The notes under the pieces were generated by a model. The model was not told where the DNA came from. It did not search any database and saw nothing but the letters and a program-made list of their open reading frames with translations. This document shows, piece after piece, positions 1 through 6,684 of a stretch of DNA of 9,025 nucleotides (position 1 is the first letter of the stretch; every line of letters begins with the position of its first letter). Both the position numbers and the translations under genes were made by a program. Source of the stretch: Spirochaetaceae bacterium (GTDB taxonomy: Bacteria; Spirochaetota; Spirochaetia; Treponematales; Treponemataceae); assembly GCA_031271875.1 (NCBI GenBank), contig JAISVD010000266.1:1-9025 (forward strand), written 5' to 3'.

Positions 1-699
1 GCTGCGTCCGTGGATCGCCGTTATGGTATGGCTGAATCTGAGGGGTATCCCGAAGTTTTCCACACACTGAACGATATTTCTGGTGAGTCCCGATGAGAAG
101 GGCATCACTTCGCAGATGAGTTTTACCTCCGCGCCTTCAAGGGTGAGTCTCCGGGCCATGATGAGGCCGATATCCCCGGAACCGAGAATGACGACTTTTT
201 TCCCCGGCAGGTATCCGTCGATATTGACAAACCGCTGGGCCGCTCCGGCGGTGAATATCCCCGCAGGGCGGGTCCCCGGAAGAACAAGAGCGCCCCTGGT
301 CCGTTCGCGGCAGCCCATGGCGAATATGACCGCTTTTGCGCGGATATCCATCATTCCGTCCCTGGCGTTGATGGCGATGATCCGCTTGTTATACCCGATT
401 TCTCCGGTCAGAACCTCCGCCGAAAGGACCATGGTGTCGGTTTTGTAACCGATATTGAGCCTCCGCACTTCGTCAACGAACCGGCCCGCATATTCAGGCC
501 CGGTCAACTCCTCGCCAAAATAGTGGAGCCCGAAGCCGTTGTGTATACACTGAAGGAGGATTCCCCCCAACCGGGTATCCCGTTCCAGTATGAGTATCCG
601 GCCCGCAAGCGCTTCTCCGCCGTTTTCCGCAGCGGAAACCGCTGCCGCGAGTCCTCCGGGGCCGCCTCCGATTATGACGATGTCATATTCTGTGGTCAT
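1..699 (-). CDS. FAD/NAD(P)-dependent oxidoreductase of the glycerol-3-phosphate operon (C-terminus off window)
   Basis: The first 233 codons of a flavoprotein are visible; the 3' end lies beyond the window start. The protein begins MTTEYDIVIIGGGPGGLAAA, with the FAD-binding Rossmann glycine motif at residues 11-16. A second dinucleotide-binding motif, VVILGSGDIG, lies at 169-178. The segments LLQCIHNGFGLHYF (48-61) and MGCRERTRGAL (128-138) are what I recall from the Thermotoga TM1433-like oxidoreductases encoded next to a GlpD-like protein, with a DUF1667 gene usually following. The ATG directly follows the TAG of the upstream gene, in the same frame. A Shine-Dalgarno GGGAGGTG (709-716) sits inside the upstream coding end, so translation should be coupled. 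It probably pairs with the upstream oxidoreductase to pass electrons from glycerol-3-phosphate. That role is inferred from context; the enzyme class is well supported. Confidence 0.88.
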   Translation of the reverse strand, partial: MTTEYDIVIIGGGPGGLAAAVSAAENGGEALAGRILILERDTRLGGILLQCIHNGFGLHYFGEELTGPEYAGRFVDEVRRLNIGYKTDTMVLSAEVLTGEIGYNKRIIAINARDGMMDIRAKAVIFAMGCRERTRGALVLPGTRPAGIFTAGAAQRFVNIDGYLPGKKVVILGSGDIGLIMARRLTLEGAEVKLICEVMPFSSGLTRNIVQCVENFGIPLRFSHTITAIHGRS

Positions 700-2202
700 C
701 TATTCACACACCTCCCGGGTTGACTTCGCTTCGCGAAGTCGGCTGTTCAGGATGAATGAACTTCCGCCGTTTTTCGTGACATGTATCATCGGAATCGAGC
801 GCTCCCTGCTGATGATCTCCGTGATCCGGGGGGAACAGAACCCGCCCTGGCACCGGCCCATCCCCGCTCTGGTGCGGCGTTTTACTCCGTCCAGGTCCTC
901 CGCTCCGATAACGCCCCGAACCGCCTGAAGTATTTCCGCTTCGGTTATCATTTCGCAGCGGCAGATGACCCGTCCGTAGAGCGGGTTCTCTGCTATAAGC
1001 TGGGCCTTTCTTTCGGGATCGGCGTTCCTGAAAGACTCGATACCCCGGTGCAGGGGAATAAAGTCCGGGTTCGGCGTGAAGGTAAGGCCCGCTTCTTCAA
1101 GGAGGTGTTTTACATGGAGCGCAATCGCCGGGGCCGATGTCAGTCCCGGTGATGAGATTCCCGCGACATTTATGAACCCCCGGACGGCGCTGTCCTCTTC
1201 GATGATAAAATCTCCGACCGGTTCCCCGGCGCGTTCGGCGGGGTGGTATGCGATAGCCCGTACTCCCGCGAAGGAGTTGATGATATTTCTCCGGGGAATT
1301 CCGGGAAAGGAGCGTTCCCCCTGTTGGATGACGAAATCCTGTCCGGCCCTGGTGGTATCGGTGTATCGCTTGTCTTCACAGTCATCCGCCGAGGGGCCGA
1401 TGAGGATATTGCCGTCCACCGTCGGGGTCACCAGCACACCCTTGCCCAGCACTCCCGGTGTCTGGAACACCACACGTCCGGTGAGTCCCCGGGTGTTGCT
1501 GTCGAGGAGCGTGTATTCTCCCCGGCGGGGGATGATGCTGAAATCCCGTGCCCCCGCCATTCTGCTGATTTCGTCCGCAAAGAGTCCTGCGGCGTTTATG
1601 ACGAAACGGGCGCGGATAGCGCCTTTCCCGGTGGTGATGACGAAACCCCGGAGATCTTCCGGCGGTTCACGGGTAATCCCCCGAACCGCCGAATTGAGGA
1701 AAAACCGTACCCCGTTTTGGGCCGCATTTTCGGCCAGCGACCAGGTTGCCTGGTAGGGGCTGATGATTCCCGCAGAGGGGGCAAAGAGCGCCGCCGTTAC
1801 GTCCCGGTTCAGCCGGCCCTCCATGGCCCGCGCCTCATCTCCGGTGAGTATCCTGAGTCCCTGAACACCGTTTTTCTCTCCCCGCTCTTTGAGGGTATGC
1901 AGTGTCCTGAGATCGGCATCATCGAAACCGATAACCAGAGAACCGATTCTGCTGAAATCAAAATGGAGTTCCTCCGCCAGCCGGGTGAAGAGCGGGTTCC
2001 CTTCGGCATTGAACCGGGCCATCAGAGTTCCGGGTTCGGGATCGTATCCTGCATGGATGATCCCGGAATTCGCTTTCGAAGCGCCGCAGGAGACATCGCT
2101 CTCCTTTTCGATGACGCACACCTTCAGGCGATATCTGGAAAGTTCCCGCGCAATGGCGGAACCGACGATTCCCGCTCCTATTATTGCCGCATCATATATC
2201 AT
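700..2202 (-). CDS. GlpA/GlpD-type FAD oxidoreductase with C-terminal [2Fe-2S] (BFD-like) domain; likely glycerol-3-phosphate dehydrogenase
   Basis: This 500-residue protein has an N-terminal FAD site, AAIIGAGIVGSAIARELS (residues 5-22, GxGxxG at 9-14), and a DAO-type oxidoreductase fold to about residue 370. The C-terminal domain has Cys414, Cys416, Cys451 and Cys456 (VICRCEM, then GRCQGGFC), the CxC...CxxxxC spacing of BFD-like [2Fe-2S] domains. This is the GlpA-like family found next to glpK in anaerobes; the expected reaction is glycerol-3-phosphate to dihydroxyacetone phosphate. Its ATG overlaps the glpK 3' end by 11 bases (shared ATGATATATGA), with a GGAG Shine-Dalgarno about 7 bases upstream inside glpK. 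The substrate is inferred from glpK linkage. Related DAO enzymes such as 2-hydroxyglutarate oxidases are the alternative. Confidence 0.88.
   Translation of the reverse strand: MIYDAAIIGAGIVGSAIARELSRYRLKVCVIEKESDVSCGASKANSGIIHAGYDPEPGTLMARFNAEGNPLFTRLAEELHFDFSRIGSLVIGFDDADLRTLHTLKERGEKNGVQGLRILTGDEARAMEGRLNRDVTAALFAPSAGIISPYQATWSLAENAAQNGVRFFLNSAVRGITREPPEDLRGFVITTGKGAIRARFVINAAGLFADEISRMAGARDFSIIPRRGEYTLLDSNTRGLTGRVVFQTPGVLGKGVLVTPTVDGNILIGPSADDCEDKRYTDTTRAGQDFVIQQGERSFPGIPRRNIINSFAGVRAIAYHPAERAGEPVGDFIIEEDSAVRGFINVAGISSPGLTSAPAIALHVKHLLEEAGLTFTPNPDFIPLHRGIESFRNADPERKAQLIAENPLYGRVICRCEMITEAEILQAVRGVIGAEDLDGVKRRTRAGMGRCQGGFCSPRITEIISRERSIPMIHVTKNGGSSFILNSRLREAKSTREVCE
722..740 (-). repeat. 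8-bp perfect hairpin at the junction of the two oxidoreductase genes
   Basis: GACTTCGC and GCGAAGTC form a perfect 8-bp stem around a 3-base loop. It lies in the last codons of the upstream oxidoreductase, with its 3' arm ending 5 bases before the GGGAGGTG Shine-Dalgarno (709-716) of the next gene. No U-run follows, so it is not an intrinsic terminator. It could tune coupling or block RNA decay; that is inference. Confidence 0.6.
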
Positions 2203-3724
2203 GTACCGCTCCGTCAGAGGGACTCTCCCAGCGGAGCGCGCGGTCTACCGCTTTTTTCCATCCCCCATAGAGCCGTTCCCGCTCGGCTTCTTCCATAACA
2301 GGGTTAAATATTTTGCCGGACTGCTGTTGCCTTGCGAGAATCTCGTTTTTGTCCCGCCAGAACCCCGAAGCAAGTCCCGCAAGGAATGCCGCCCCCAGGG
2401 CGGTGGTTTCGGTGTTGGCGGGCCGGAGTACCGGGGTGTTGAGGATGTCCGCCTGGAACTGGAGCATCACGTCGCTGACACTGGCGCCGCCGTCAACTTT
2501 GATGCTGGTGAGGGGGTGACCTGAATCTGCGATCATGCACTCCAGCATCTCTTTCACCTGGTAGGCGATACCCTCCAGAGCCGCCCGGCAGATGTGGGCC
2601 TTCCGTACGCCCCGGGTAAGACCGGTGATCGTTCCCCGGGCGTACATATCCCAGTGGGGAGCGCCCAGTCCGACAAAGGCCGGAACCAGATAGACGCCAT
2701 TGGAATCAGGGACTGTTTCCGCAAGCGTATCGCACTCCTGGGCGGTGCCTATGAGTTCCAGTTCGTCCCGGAGCCACTTTATGACCGCCCCTCCGATGAA
2801 AACGCTCCCTTCAAGAGCGTACTGGATCTTTCCGTCCATGCCGAGGGCGATTGTGGTGAGGAGATTTTCTGAAACCACCGGTTTGTCTCCGGTGTTCATC
2901 AGCATGAAACAGCCTGTACCGTAGGTATTTTTCGTGTCCCCCTTGTTGAAGCATCCCTGCCCGAAAAGGGCCGCCTGCTGGTCTCCCACGGCTGAGCCTA
3001 TGGGTATGCTGAAGCCGCATACTTCCGGGTCGGTATTGCCGAAGATCTCGCTGGAATTGTGCACATCCGGCAACATGCACCGGGGTATATCCATCAGCCT
3101 CAGAAGCTCATCGTCCCAGTCGTGGAGATATATATTGTAGAGCATGGTCCTGCTGGCATTGGTGAAATCCGTCGCGTACACTTCGCCGCCGGTCAGTTTC
3201 CAGATGAGCCATGTGTCTATGGTTCCCGCAAGTATCTCCCCTTTTTTCGCCCGTTTGCGGAGTCCCGGAATAGTGTCGAGGAGCCATTTGATTTTTGTGG
3301 CCGAAAAATAGGCGTCAATGAGGAGTCCTGTCCTTTCCCTGATAATGTCCATCATCCCGTCTCTTACGAGTTCCTCGCAGAGCGCCGCTGTCCTGCGGCA
3401 CTGCCAGACAATAGCGTTATAGACCGGACGGCCCGTTTTCCGTTCCCAGAGGACAACGGTTTCCCGCTGGTTTGTTATACCCAACGCCGCCAGCTCCCCC
3501 GGCGGTATCGCGGGGCCGTCAGCTCCTGCCGCCAGAGCCTCCTGCATTACCGTGAGCTGGCTGTTGAAGAGTACTTCCGGGTCGTGTTCGACCCAGCCCG
3601 GTTTCGGATATATCTGGGGGAATTCCTGAGCTTTAGAGCGGACAGCGATGGTGTCTCTGTCAAATAGTATTGCCCGGGATGATGTTGTTCCCTGGTCCAG
3701 GGCCAGTATGTATCTCTTTTCCAT
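2192..3724 (-). CDS. glpK: glycerol kinase
   Basis: GlpK phosphorylates glycerol with ATP to sn-glycerol-3-phosphate in the cytoplasm. The 510-residue length is normal. Family marks in order are the phosphate-binding motif DQGTTSSRA (10-18), NQRET (85-89), the substrate-loop region NAIVWQCRRT (103-112), GDQQAALFGQ (247-256, with the expected catalytic Asp248), TYGTGCF (267-273), and the FGGY signature GTITGLTRGVRKAHICRAAL (364-383). The DGG at 411-413 belongs to the ATP-binding half. The segment before GDQQ reads VCGFSIPIGSAV and lacks the histidine that HPr phosphorylates in Enterococcus-type GlpK, so that PTS activation seems absent. The start has a strong AAGGAG (3733-3738) 8 bases upstream. 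It is the first gene of the minus-strand operon, behind a clear promoter. Confidence 0.97.
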   Translation of the reverse strand: MEKRYILALDQGTTSSRAILFDRDTIAVRSKAQEFPQIYPKPGWVEHDPEVLFNSQLTVMQEALAAGADGPAIPPGELAALGITNQRETVVLWERKTGRPVYNAIVWQCRRTAALCEELVRDGMMDIIRERTGLLIDAYFSATKIKWLLDTIPGLRKRAKKGEILAGTIDTWLIWKLTGGEVYATDFTNASRTMLYNIYLHDWDDELLRLMDIPRCMLPDVHNSSEIFGNTDPEVCGFSIPIGSAVGDQQAALFGQGCFNKGDTKNTYGTGCFMLMNTGDKPVVSENLLTTIALGMDGKIQYALEGSVFIGGAVIKWLRDELELIGTAQECDTLAETVPDSNGVYLVPAFVGLGAPHWDMYARGTITGLTRGVRKAHICRAALEGIAYQVKEMLECMIADSGHPLTSIKVDGGASVSDVMLQFQADILNTPVLRPANTETTALGAAFLAGLASGFWRDKNEILARQQQSGKIFNPVMEEAERERLYGGWKKAVDRALRWESPSDGAVHDI

Positions 3725-3863
3725 ACAGAATTCTCCTTATTATATGCTGTGGTTTCCGGATGCAAGGCGCCGCTTCTGTCGGGCATACTGCCAATTATTT
3801 TATTGTAACACAGGAATGGATAGGGGACAAATTTTTTGTTGACTAAGGAGAATCTCTGTATGG
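3721..3863. repeat. inverted copies of the glpK ribosome-binding/start segment
   Basis: The minus-strand glpK start region TAAGGAGAATTCTGTATGG (3739 down to 3721) recurs on the plus strand at 3844-3863 as TAAGGAGAATCTCTGTATGG, differing only by one inserted base. The arms are about 100 bases apart and flank the glpK promoter. Similarity stops after ATGG. The plus-strand copy would start a 21-codon frame (3860-3925, MGVCPGGCENTIF...) with a good Shine-Dalgarno, but I see no convincing promoter for it. It may be the stub of a former divergent gene. Confidence 0.6.
3802..3830 (-). promoter_or_regulatory. sigma-70-type promoter of the glpK operon
   Basis: Read on the minus strand, TTGTCC (3825-3830, 4 of 6 to consensus) is followed after exactly 17 bases by TACAAT (3802-3807, 5 of 6). 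Transcription would start near 3795, leaving a leader of about 70 bases before the glpK ATG. I see no clear terminator or antiterminator hairpin in that leader. Confidence 0.65.
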
Positions 3864-3917
3864 GTGTATGTCCGGGAGGTTGTGAGAATACTATTTTTCC
3901 CTGTAATACAAAACTTA

Positions 3918-3926
3918 TGGTATAAT
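3918..3926 (+). promoter_or_regulatory. extended -10 promoter for the solitary-repeat transcript
   Basis: TGGTATAAT is a perfect extended -10 (TGn plus consensus TATAAT at 3921-3926). No good -35 is seen 16-18 bases upstream, which extended -10 promoters can tolerate. A start near 3933 would give a transcript of roughly 210 bases ending at the terminator at 4112-4146. Confidence 0.5.
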
Positions 3927-4064
3927 AGGCAAAATTATTGGTACAGATATGAAAACAGGATGTGATGATGGAATATATTGCTCATGTGAGGGGAAATGAA
4001 AACGGGGGGTGGGTAGATATCCCGGAATATTGCAGGTATGCAGATAACAGAGTATATTTTGATC

Positions 4065-4091
4065 GTCGCTCTTTGGGGCGTGGGTTGAAAC
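4065..4091 (+). CRISPR. solitary, shortened type I-C-like CRISPR repeat
   Basis: The 27 bases read GTCGCTCTTTGGGGCG (4065-4080) followed by TGGGTTGAAAC (4081-4091). Known type I-C repeats are about 32 bases, begin GTCGC, carry a short GC-rich stem ending GCG, and end TGGATTGAAAC or -AAAT. Here CGCTC (4067-4071) can pair with GGGCG (4076-4080) with one G-U pair around a 4-base loop. The last 11 bases equal the length of the I-C 5' handle left by Cas5c. No second full copy lies within one repeat-spacer unit on either side, so this is not a normal array. The real array of this operon is outside the window, so the native repeat cannot be compared. Confidence 0.65.
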
Positions 4092-4111
4092 ATATTTTTA
4101 GAAGAATGGAA

Positions 4112-4146
4112 TCTGTCCTGACAAACTCAGGACAGAACTTTTTTAT
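4112..4146 (+). terminator. intrinsic terminator upstream of cas3
   Basis: TCTGTCCTG (4112-4120) and CAGGACAGA (4128-4136) form a perfect 9-bp stem with a 7-base loop, followed after AC by six T and a further T-rich run. It ends the upstream plus-strand transcript 10 bases before the cas3 -35 box, so the repeat RNA and the cas operon are separate transcription units. Confidence 0.85.
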
Positions 4147-4155
4147 TATTTTGTC

Positions 4156-4184
4156 TTGACAAATTTCATCTAGCGATATATTTT
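4156..4184 (+). promoter_or_regulatory. cas operon promoter
   Basis: A perfect -35 TTGACA (4156-4161) is followed after 17 bases by TATTTT (4179-4184); the overlapping TATATT (4177-4182) is a better hexamer but with 15-base spacing. Transcription would begin around 4190, about 34 bases before the cas3 ATG. Confidence 0.65.
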
Positions 4185-4194
4185 CATATTATTA
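4183..4194 (+). promoter_or_regulatory. candidate Cascade operator: TTC PAM plus seed match to the solitary-repeat guide
   Basis: TTC at 4183-4185 is the known type I-C PAM. The next nine bases, ATATTATTA, match the guide at 4092-4100 except at position 6, the base flipped out of the guide-target duplex in type I complexes. Past position 9 the match is lost, which would suit binding without cutting. A full Cascade footprint would cover the -10 edge, start site and Shine-Dalgarno (about 4183-4220). The region is AT-rich, so chance is not excluded. Confidence 0.45.
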
Positions 4195-4223
4195 ATGAAT
4201 AAATATGTAAAGAGGTGTTATTT

Positions 4224-6674
4224 ATGGCTTACAAAGCCCGATATAAAATAAACTCTGACACTGAATACCAGCTATTAACGACCCACTTGGAAGAGACAGC
4301 TATGTATGTCGAACTGTTTGCTCAAAAAATAGGTTTCTCAAAACCCGCGCTTCTGACTGCTTTGGTTCATGATCTGGGAAAAAACTGTAAATCCTGGGCC
4401 GAATACCTTGAAGAAAGTCACAACAAGGGCAAGAGAAGCAAAAAAGAAGACCACGGAACAGCAGGGGGACAATATTTATATGAAATAATTTCAAAAAAAG
4501 CCAAATCCGGAAATGAATTAGTCGCTCAGCTTCTTGCCTCATGTGTATTGTATCATCATGGGTCTGGATTACCCGATATCATAGAACCCGATGGAACAGC
4601 TCAATTGTACGAGCGGCTTACAAAAAGTAAGGAAGAAACCCATGTGGAAGAAGCCATTGCGAATCTTGATCATACAATCAAACAGAGACTTGACGCCATA
4701 CTGACCAATGAAAACTTTATTCCTGAAACAATGGGCGTATTACGAAATATTGTTAAATCTGAAATACCACAGTCCCAACGATTTAACCTTGGACTTACGG
4801 CCCGTTTTTTATCAAGCTGTCTTATTGATGGGGACAGGCGATCAAGTGCTTTGTTTGACAGGGGAATACCGGTAAAAAAAGAAGATGCCGTTGTAAAAGC
4901 CGACTGGAAGGAATTGCGTATACGCCTTGAGAACCGACTGGCTGAATTTCCTTCTGATGGAAAATTAAACGAAATACGCCGTTCAGTGTCAGAACGCTGT
5001 GCCGAATTTGCAAGGCATGAAAGCGGGTTATATACACTGACTGCCGCAACAGGAGCGGGTAAAACCTTGGCGTCATTACGTTATGCCCTCGCTCATGCCG
5101 AAGCAGCCGGAAAGGATCATATTTTTATTATTGCACCGTACACTTCGATTCTTGATCAGAATGCAGACGTAATTCGGGGTGTCCTTGATCCGAAAGGTAA
5201 AAACGGGGAAATAATATTGGAACATCATTCAAATCTTGAACAAGGCGAAAAAACCGAACAGTTTATTGATTCGTCGGAAACATGGAATGCGCCCATCATT
5301 ATTACAACAATGGTTCAATTTTTGGAAACTCTTTTTGGCGCAGGTACACGAAAAATCAGGCGGATGCATCAGCTTGCCAATTCCGTCATCATATTTGATG
5401 AGGTGCAGACTCTGCCTCTTTCTTGTACTTATTTATTCACTTGGGCAGCTAAGTATTTTTGTCAGAGTGCCAATATTTCGATGCTTTTAACCACTGCAAC
5501 ACAACCAGGACTCGATAAATTAAAATCGGAATACGCGCTTCCTTTAATTGCTGATAATGAAATCATTCCAGATATTGTAAAACACTTTGAAGATTTAAAA
5601 CGGGTTGAGCTTATTGATAAAACCACAGATAAAGGCTGGACTCTGGATGGAGTTGCGGATTTTATCGAAAGTTTAAATGAAAACAGTATTTTAACCGTTG
5701 TTAATATCAAGTCACAGGCTCACAAACTCTATACGAACCTGTCAAATAAACATCCTGATTGGTATATAGTCCATTTGAGTACAAATATGTGTCCTGCTCA
5801 TCGGAGAAGATATATTTCCCAATTAAAAGAACAGTTACAAAATAAATCAAAAAAATGTGTTTGCATCAGCACACGTCTTATCGAAGCAGGTGTTGATATT
5901 GATTTTGACGGAGCGATTCGTTTTTTGGCTGGCTTTGATTCAATAATACAAACAGCCGGACGTTGCAATAGAAATGGAGAATTGAAAGACTCGCAAGGAA
6001 AACCTATAAACGGAAAAACGTGGATTGTAAATATTATTAAAGATGAAGAAAAAATTGAGTCTTTGCCTGAACTAATGTGGGGACAAGAAATAATGGGGCG
6101 TATATTAAGGGAATTTCACGAAGAGGCGAAAAAATACAAGGACAATCTTTTACATCCTGATTTAATTACTCTTTATTTTGTTTATTATTACAAACAGATG
6201 CCTGATTCTCTTTTGAAGCACAATATAAAGGGACGTGATGAAACTGTACTTGATTTATTATCGGATAATACAAAAAGTGAATCTGAATACAAGTCATCAG
6301 CAGTGCAGAAATATGGAGAGAATGCGAAACCTCTGACTGATTTTCGGCAATCTTTTGAAAGTGCATGGAAAGCATTTGAAGTGATAGCTGAGGATACTAT
6401 CGGAGTTATTGTACCTTTTGAGGATGGAGGCAGAATTATTGGAGAATTGTTTGCACTTCCTGATATAAAACGGTGTATAACATTACTGCAAGAAGCTCAA
6501 CAGTATTCAGTTAATGTTTATTATAACAAGCTTAGTCAATTTATTGAAGATAAAATGATTACAAAGATTTTTCTTGATAATGATCTGGAAATTTATGCTC
6601 TTGATGAAGAGTTCTATAATCAGAATATAGGTTTAACAAATGTAGAAGGTTATATGTCACCAAAAATTAGTTAA
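4224..6674 (+). CDS. cas3: type I-C Cas3 HD nuclease-helicase
   Basis: Cas3 is recruited by target-bound Cascade and unwinds and degrades DNA. Counting from ATG 4224 (816 residues), the HD nuclease domain shows His21, His49-Asp50 (LVHDLGK), His77 (EDHGTAGG) and His111-His112. The superfamily 2 helicase follows with Walker A TGAGKT (276-281), DEVQ (392-395), TTAT (423-426) and motif VI QTAGRCNR (576-583). All key residues look intact, so it should be active. An in-frame GTG at 4215 exists, but it lies inside the Shine-Dalgarno AGAGGTG (4211-4217), so ATG 4224 is preferred. The N-terminus MAYKARYKINSDTEYQ lacks the MEYIAHVR-like opening seen in the upstream fragment. It leads the plus-strand cas operon, with cas5c starting 10 bases after its stop. 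Confidence 0.96.
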   Translation: MAYKARYKINSDTEYQLLTTHLEETAMYVELFAQKIGFSKPALLTALVHDLGKNCKSWAEYLEESHNKGKRSKKEDHGTAGGQYLYEIISKKAKSGNELVAQLLASCVLYHHGSGLPDIIEPDGTAQLYERLTKSKEETHVEEAIANLDHTIKQRLDAILTNENFIPETMGVLRNIVKSEIPQSQRFNLGLTARFLSSCLIDGDRRSSALFDRGIPVKKEDAVVKADWKELRIRLENRLAEFPSDGKLNEIRRSVSERCAEFARHESGLYTLTAATGAGKTLASLRYALAHAEAAGKDHIFIIAPYTSILDQNADVIRGVLDPKGKNGEIILEHHSNLEQGEKTEQFIDSSETWNAPIIITTMVQFLETLFGAGTRKIRRMHQLANSVIIFDEVQTLPLSCTYLFTWAAKYFCQSANISMLLTTATQPGLDKLKSEYALPLIADNEIIPDIVKHFEDLKRVELIDKTTDKGWTLDGVADFIESLNENSILTVVNIKSQAHKLYTNLSNKHPDWYIVHLSTNMCPAHRRRYISQLKEQLQNKSKKCVCISTRLIEAGVDIDFDGAIRFLAGFDSIIQTAGRCNRNGELKDSQGKPINGKTWIVNIIKDEEKIESLPELMWGQEIMGRILREFHEEAKKYKDNLLHPDLITLYFVYYYKQMPDSLLKHNIKGRDETVLDLLSDNTKSESEYKSSAVQKYGENAKPLTDFRQSFESAWKAFEVIAEDTIGVIVPFEDGGRIIGELFALPDIKRCITLLQEAQQYSVNVYYNKLSQFIEDKMITKIFLDNDLEIYALDEEFYNQNIGLTNVEGYMSPKIS

Positions 6675-6684
6675 GGAGGTTGAA

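Larger units (their letters stand above)
4065..4146 (+). ncRNA. candidate crRNA-like Cas-regulating RNA (CreR-type)
   Basis: Layout is CRISPR-like repeat (4065-4091), a 20-base single-stranded guide-like segment (4092-4111), then a perfect 9-bp hairpin with a U-run (4112-4146). Cleavage by Cas5c after 4080 would leave an 11-base handle, the short guide and a 3' hairpin, a shape and length close to a mature I-C crRNA. The first nine guide bases ATATTTTTA match ATATTATTA at 4186-4194 in the cas3 promoter, next to a TTC PAM. CreR RNAs using partly matched guides to repress cas promoters are known for several CRISPR types. The function here is inferred; a relic of a decayed array is the alternative. 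Confidence 0.45.
3968..4159 (+). pseudogene. 63-codon frame with a Cas3-like N-terminus, running through a CRISPR repeat; possible cas3 5' remnant
   Basis: The frame begins MEYIAHVRGNENGGW, with AGGA (3957-3960) 7 bases before the ATG; in-frame GTG 3962 and ATG 3965 are alternatives. From memory, MEYIAHVR/MYIAHIRE is a frequent opening of type I-C Cas3 proteins, and the complete cas3 downstream does not begin this way. The similarity ends after about 14 residues. Residues 32-41 (FDRRSLGRGL) are mostly a reading of the CRISPR-like repeat, and the frame then passes through the terminator and stops in the cas3 -35 box. I read it as the 5' stub of a former cas3 fused to repeat DNA, or a chance frame. 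A functional peptide is possible but unsupported. Confidence 0.3.
3725..4223. other. intergenic region between the divergent glp and cas operons
   Basis: These 499 bases hold no assured protein gene. From left to right they contain the glpK leader and promoter, the inverted copy of the glpK start segment, an extended -10 promoter, the Cas3-like stub, the solitary CRISPR-like repeat, a terminator, the cas promoter and the cas3 Shine-Dalgarno. Base composition changes here from the GC-rich glp side to the AT-richer cas side. Confidence 0.8.

Noticed and set aside
1243..2298. Plus-strand open frame of 351 codons opposite the [2Fe-2S] flavoprotein gene
   Set aside because: It is antisense to a well-recognised GC-rich gene, matches no family I know, and has no convincing start site. 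Long antisense frames are expected there.
3059..3667. Plus-strand open frame of 202 codons opposite glpK
   Set aside because: It is a shadow of glpK with no recognisable domain.
3860..3925. 21-codon Cys-containing peptide MGVCPGGCENTIF... as a real gene
   Set aside because: The Shine-Dalgarno is good, but it duplicates the glpK start segment, no promoter is evident, and the stop lies in another promoter. It is kept only as part of the inverted-duplicate finding.
4030..4130. A multi-repeat CRISPR array around the solitary repeat
   Set aside because: I searched about 35-60 bases on both sides of 4065-4091 for another GTCGC...TTGAAAC and found none, so it is not an array.
4215..4223. GTG at 4215 as the cas3 start
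   Set aside because: The GTG is part of the AGAGGTG ribosome-binding site of ATG 4224, so the three extra codons are not credible.
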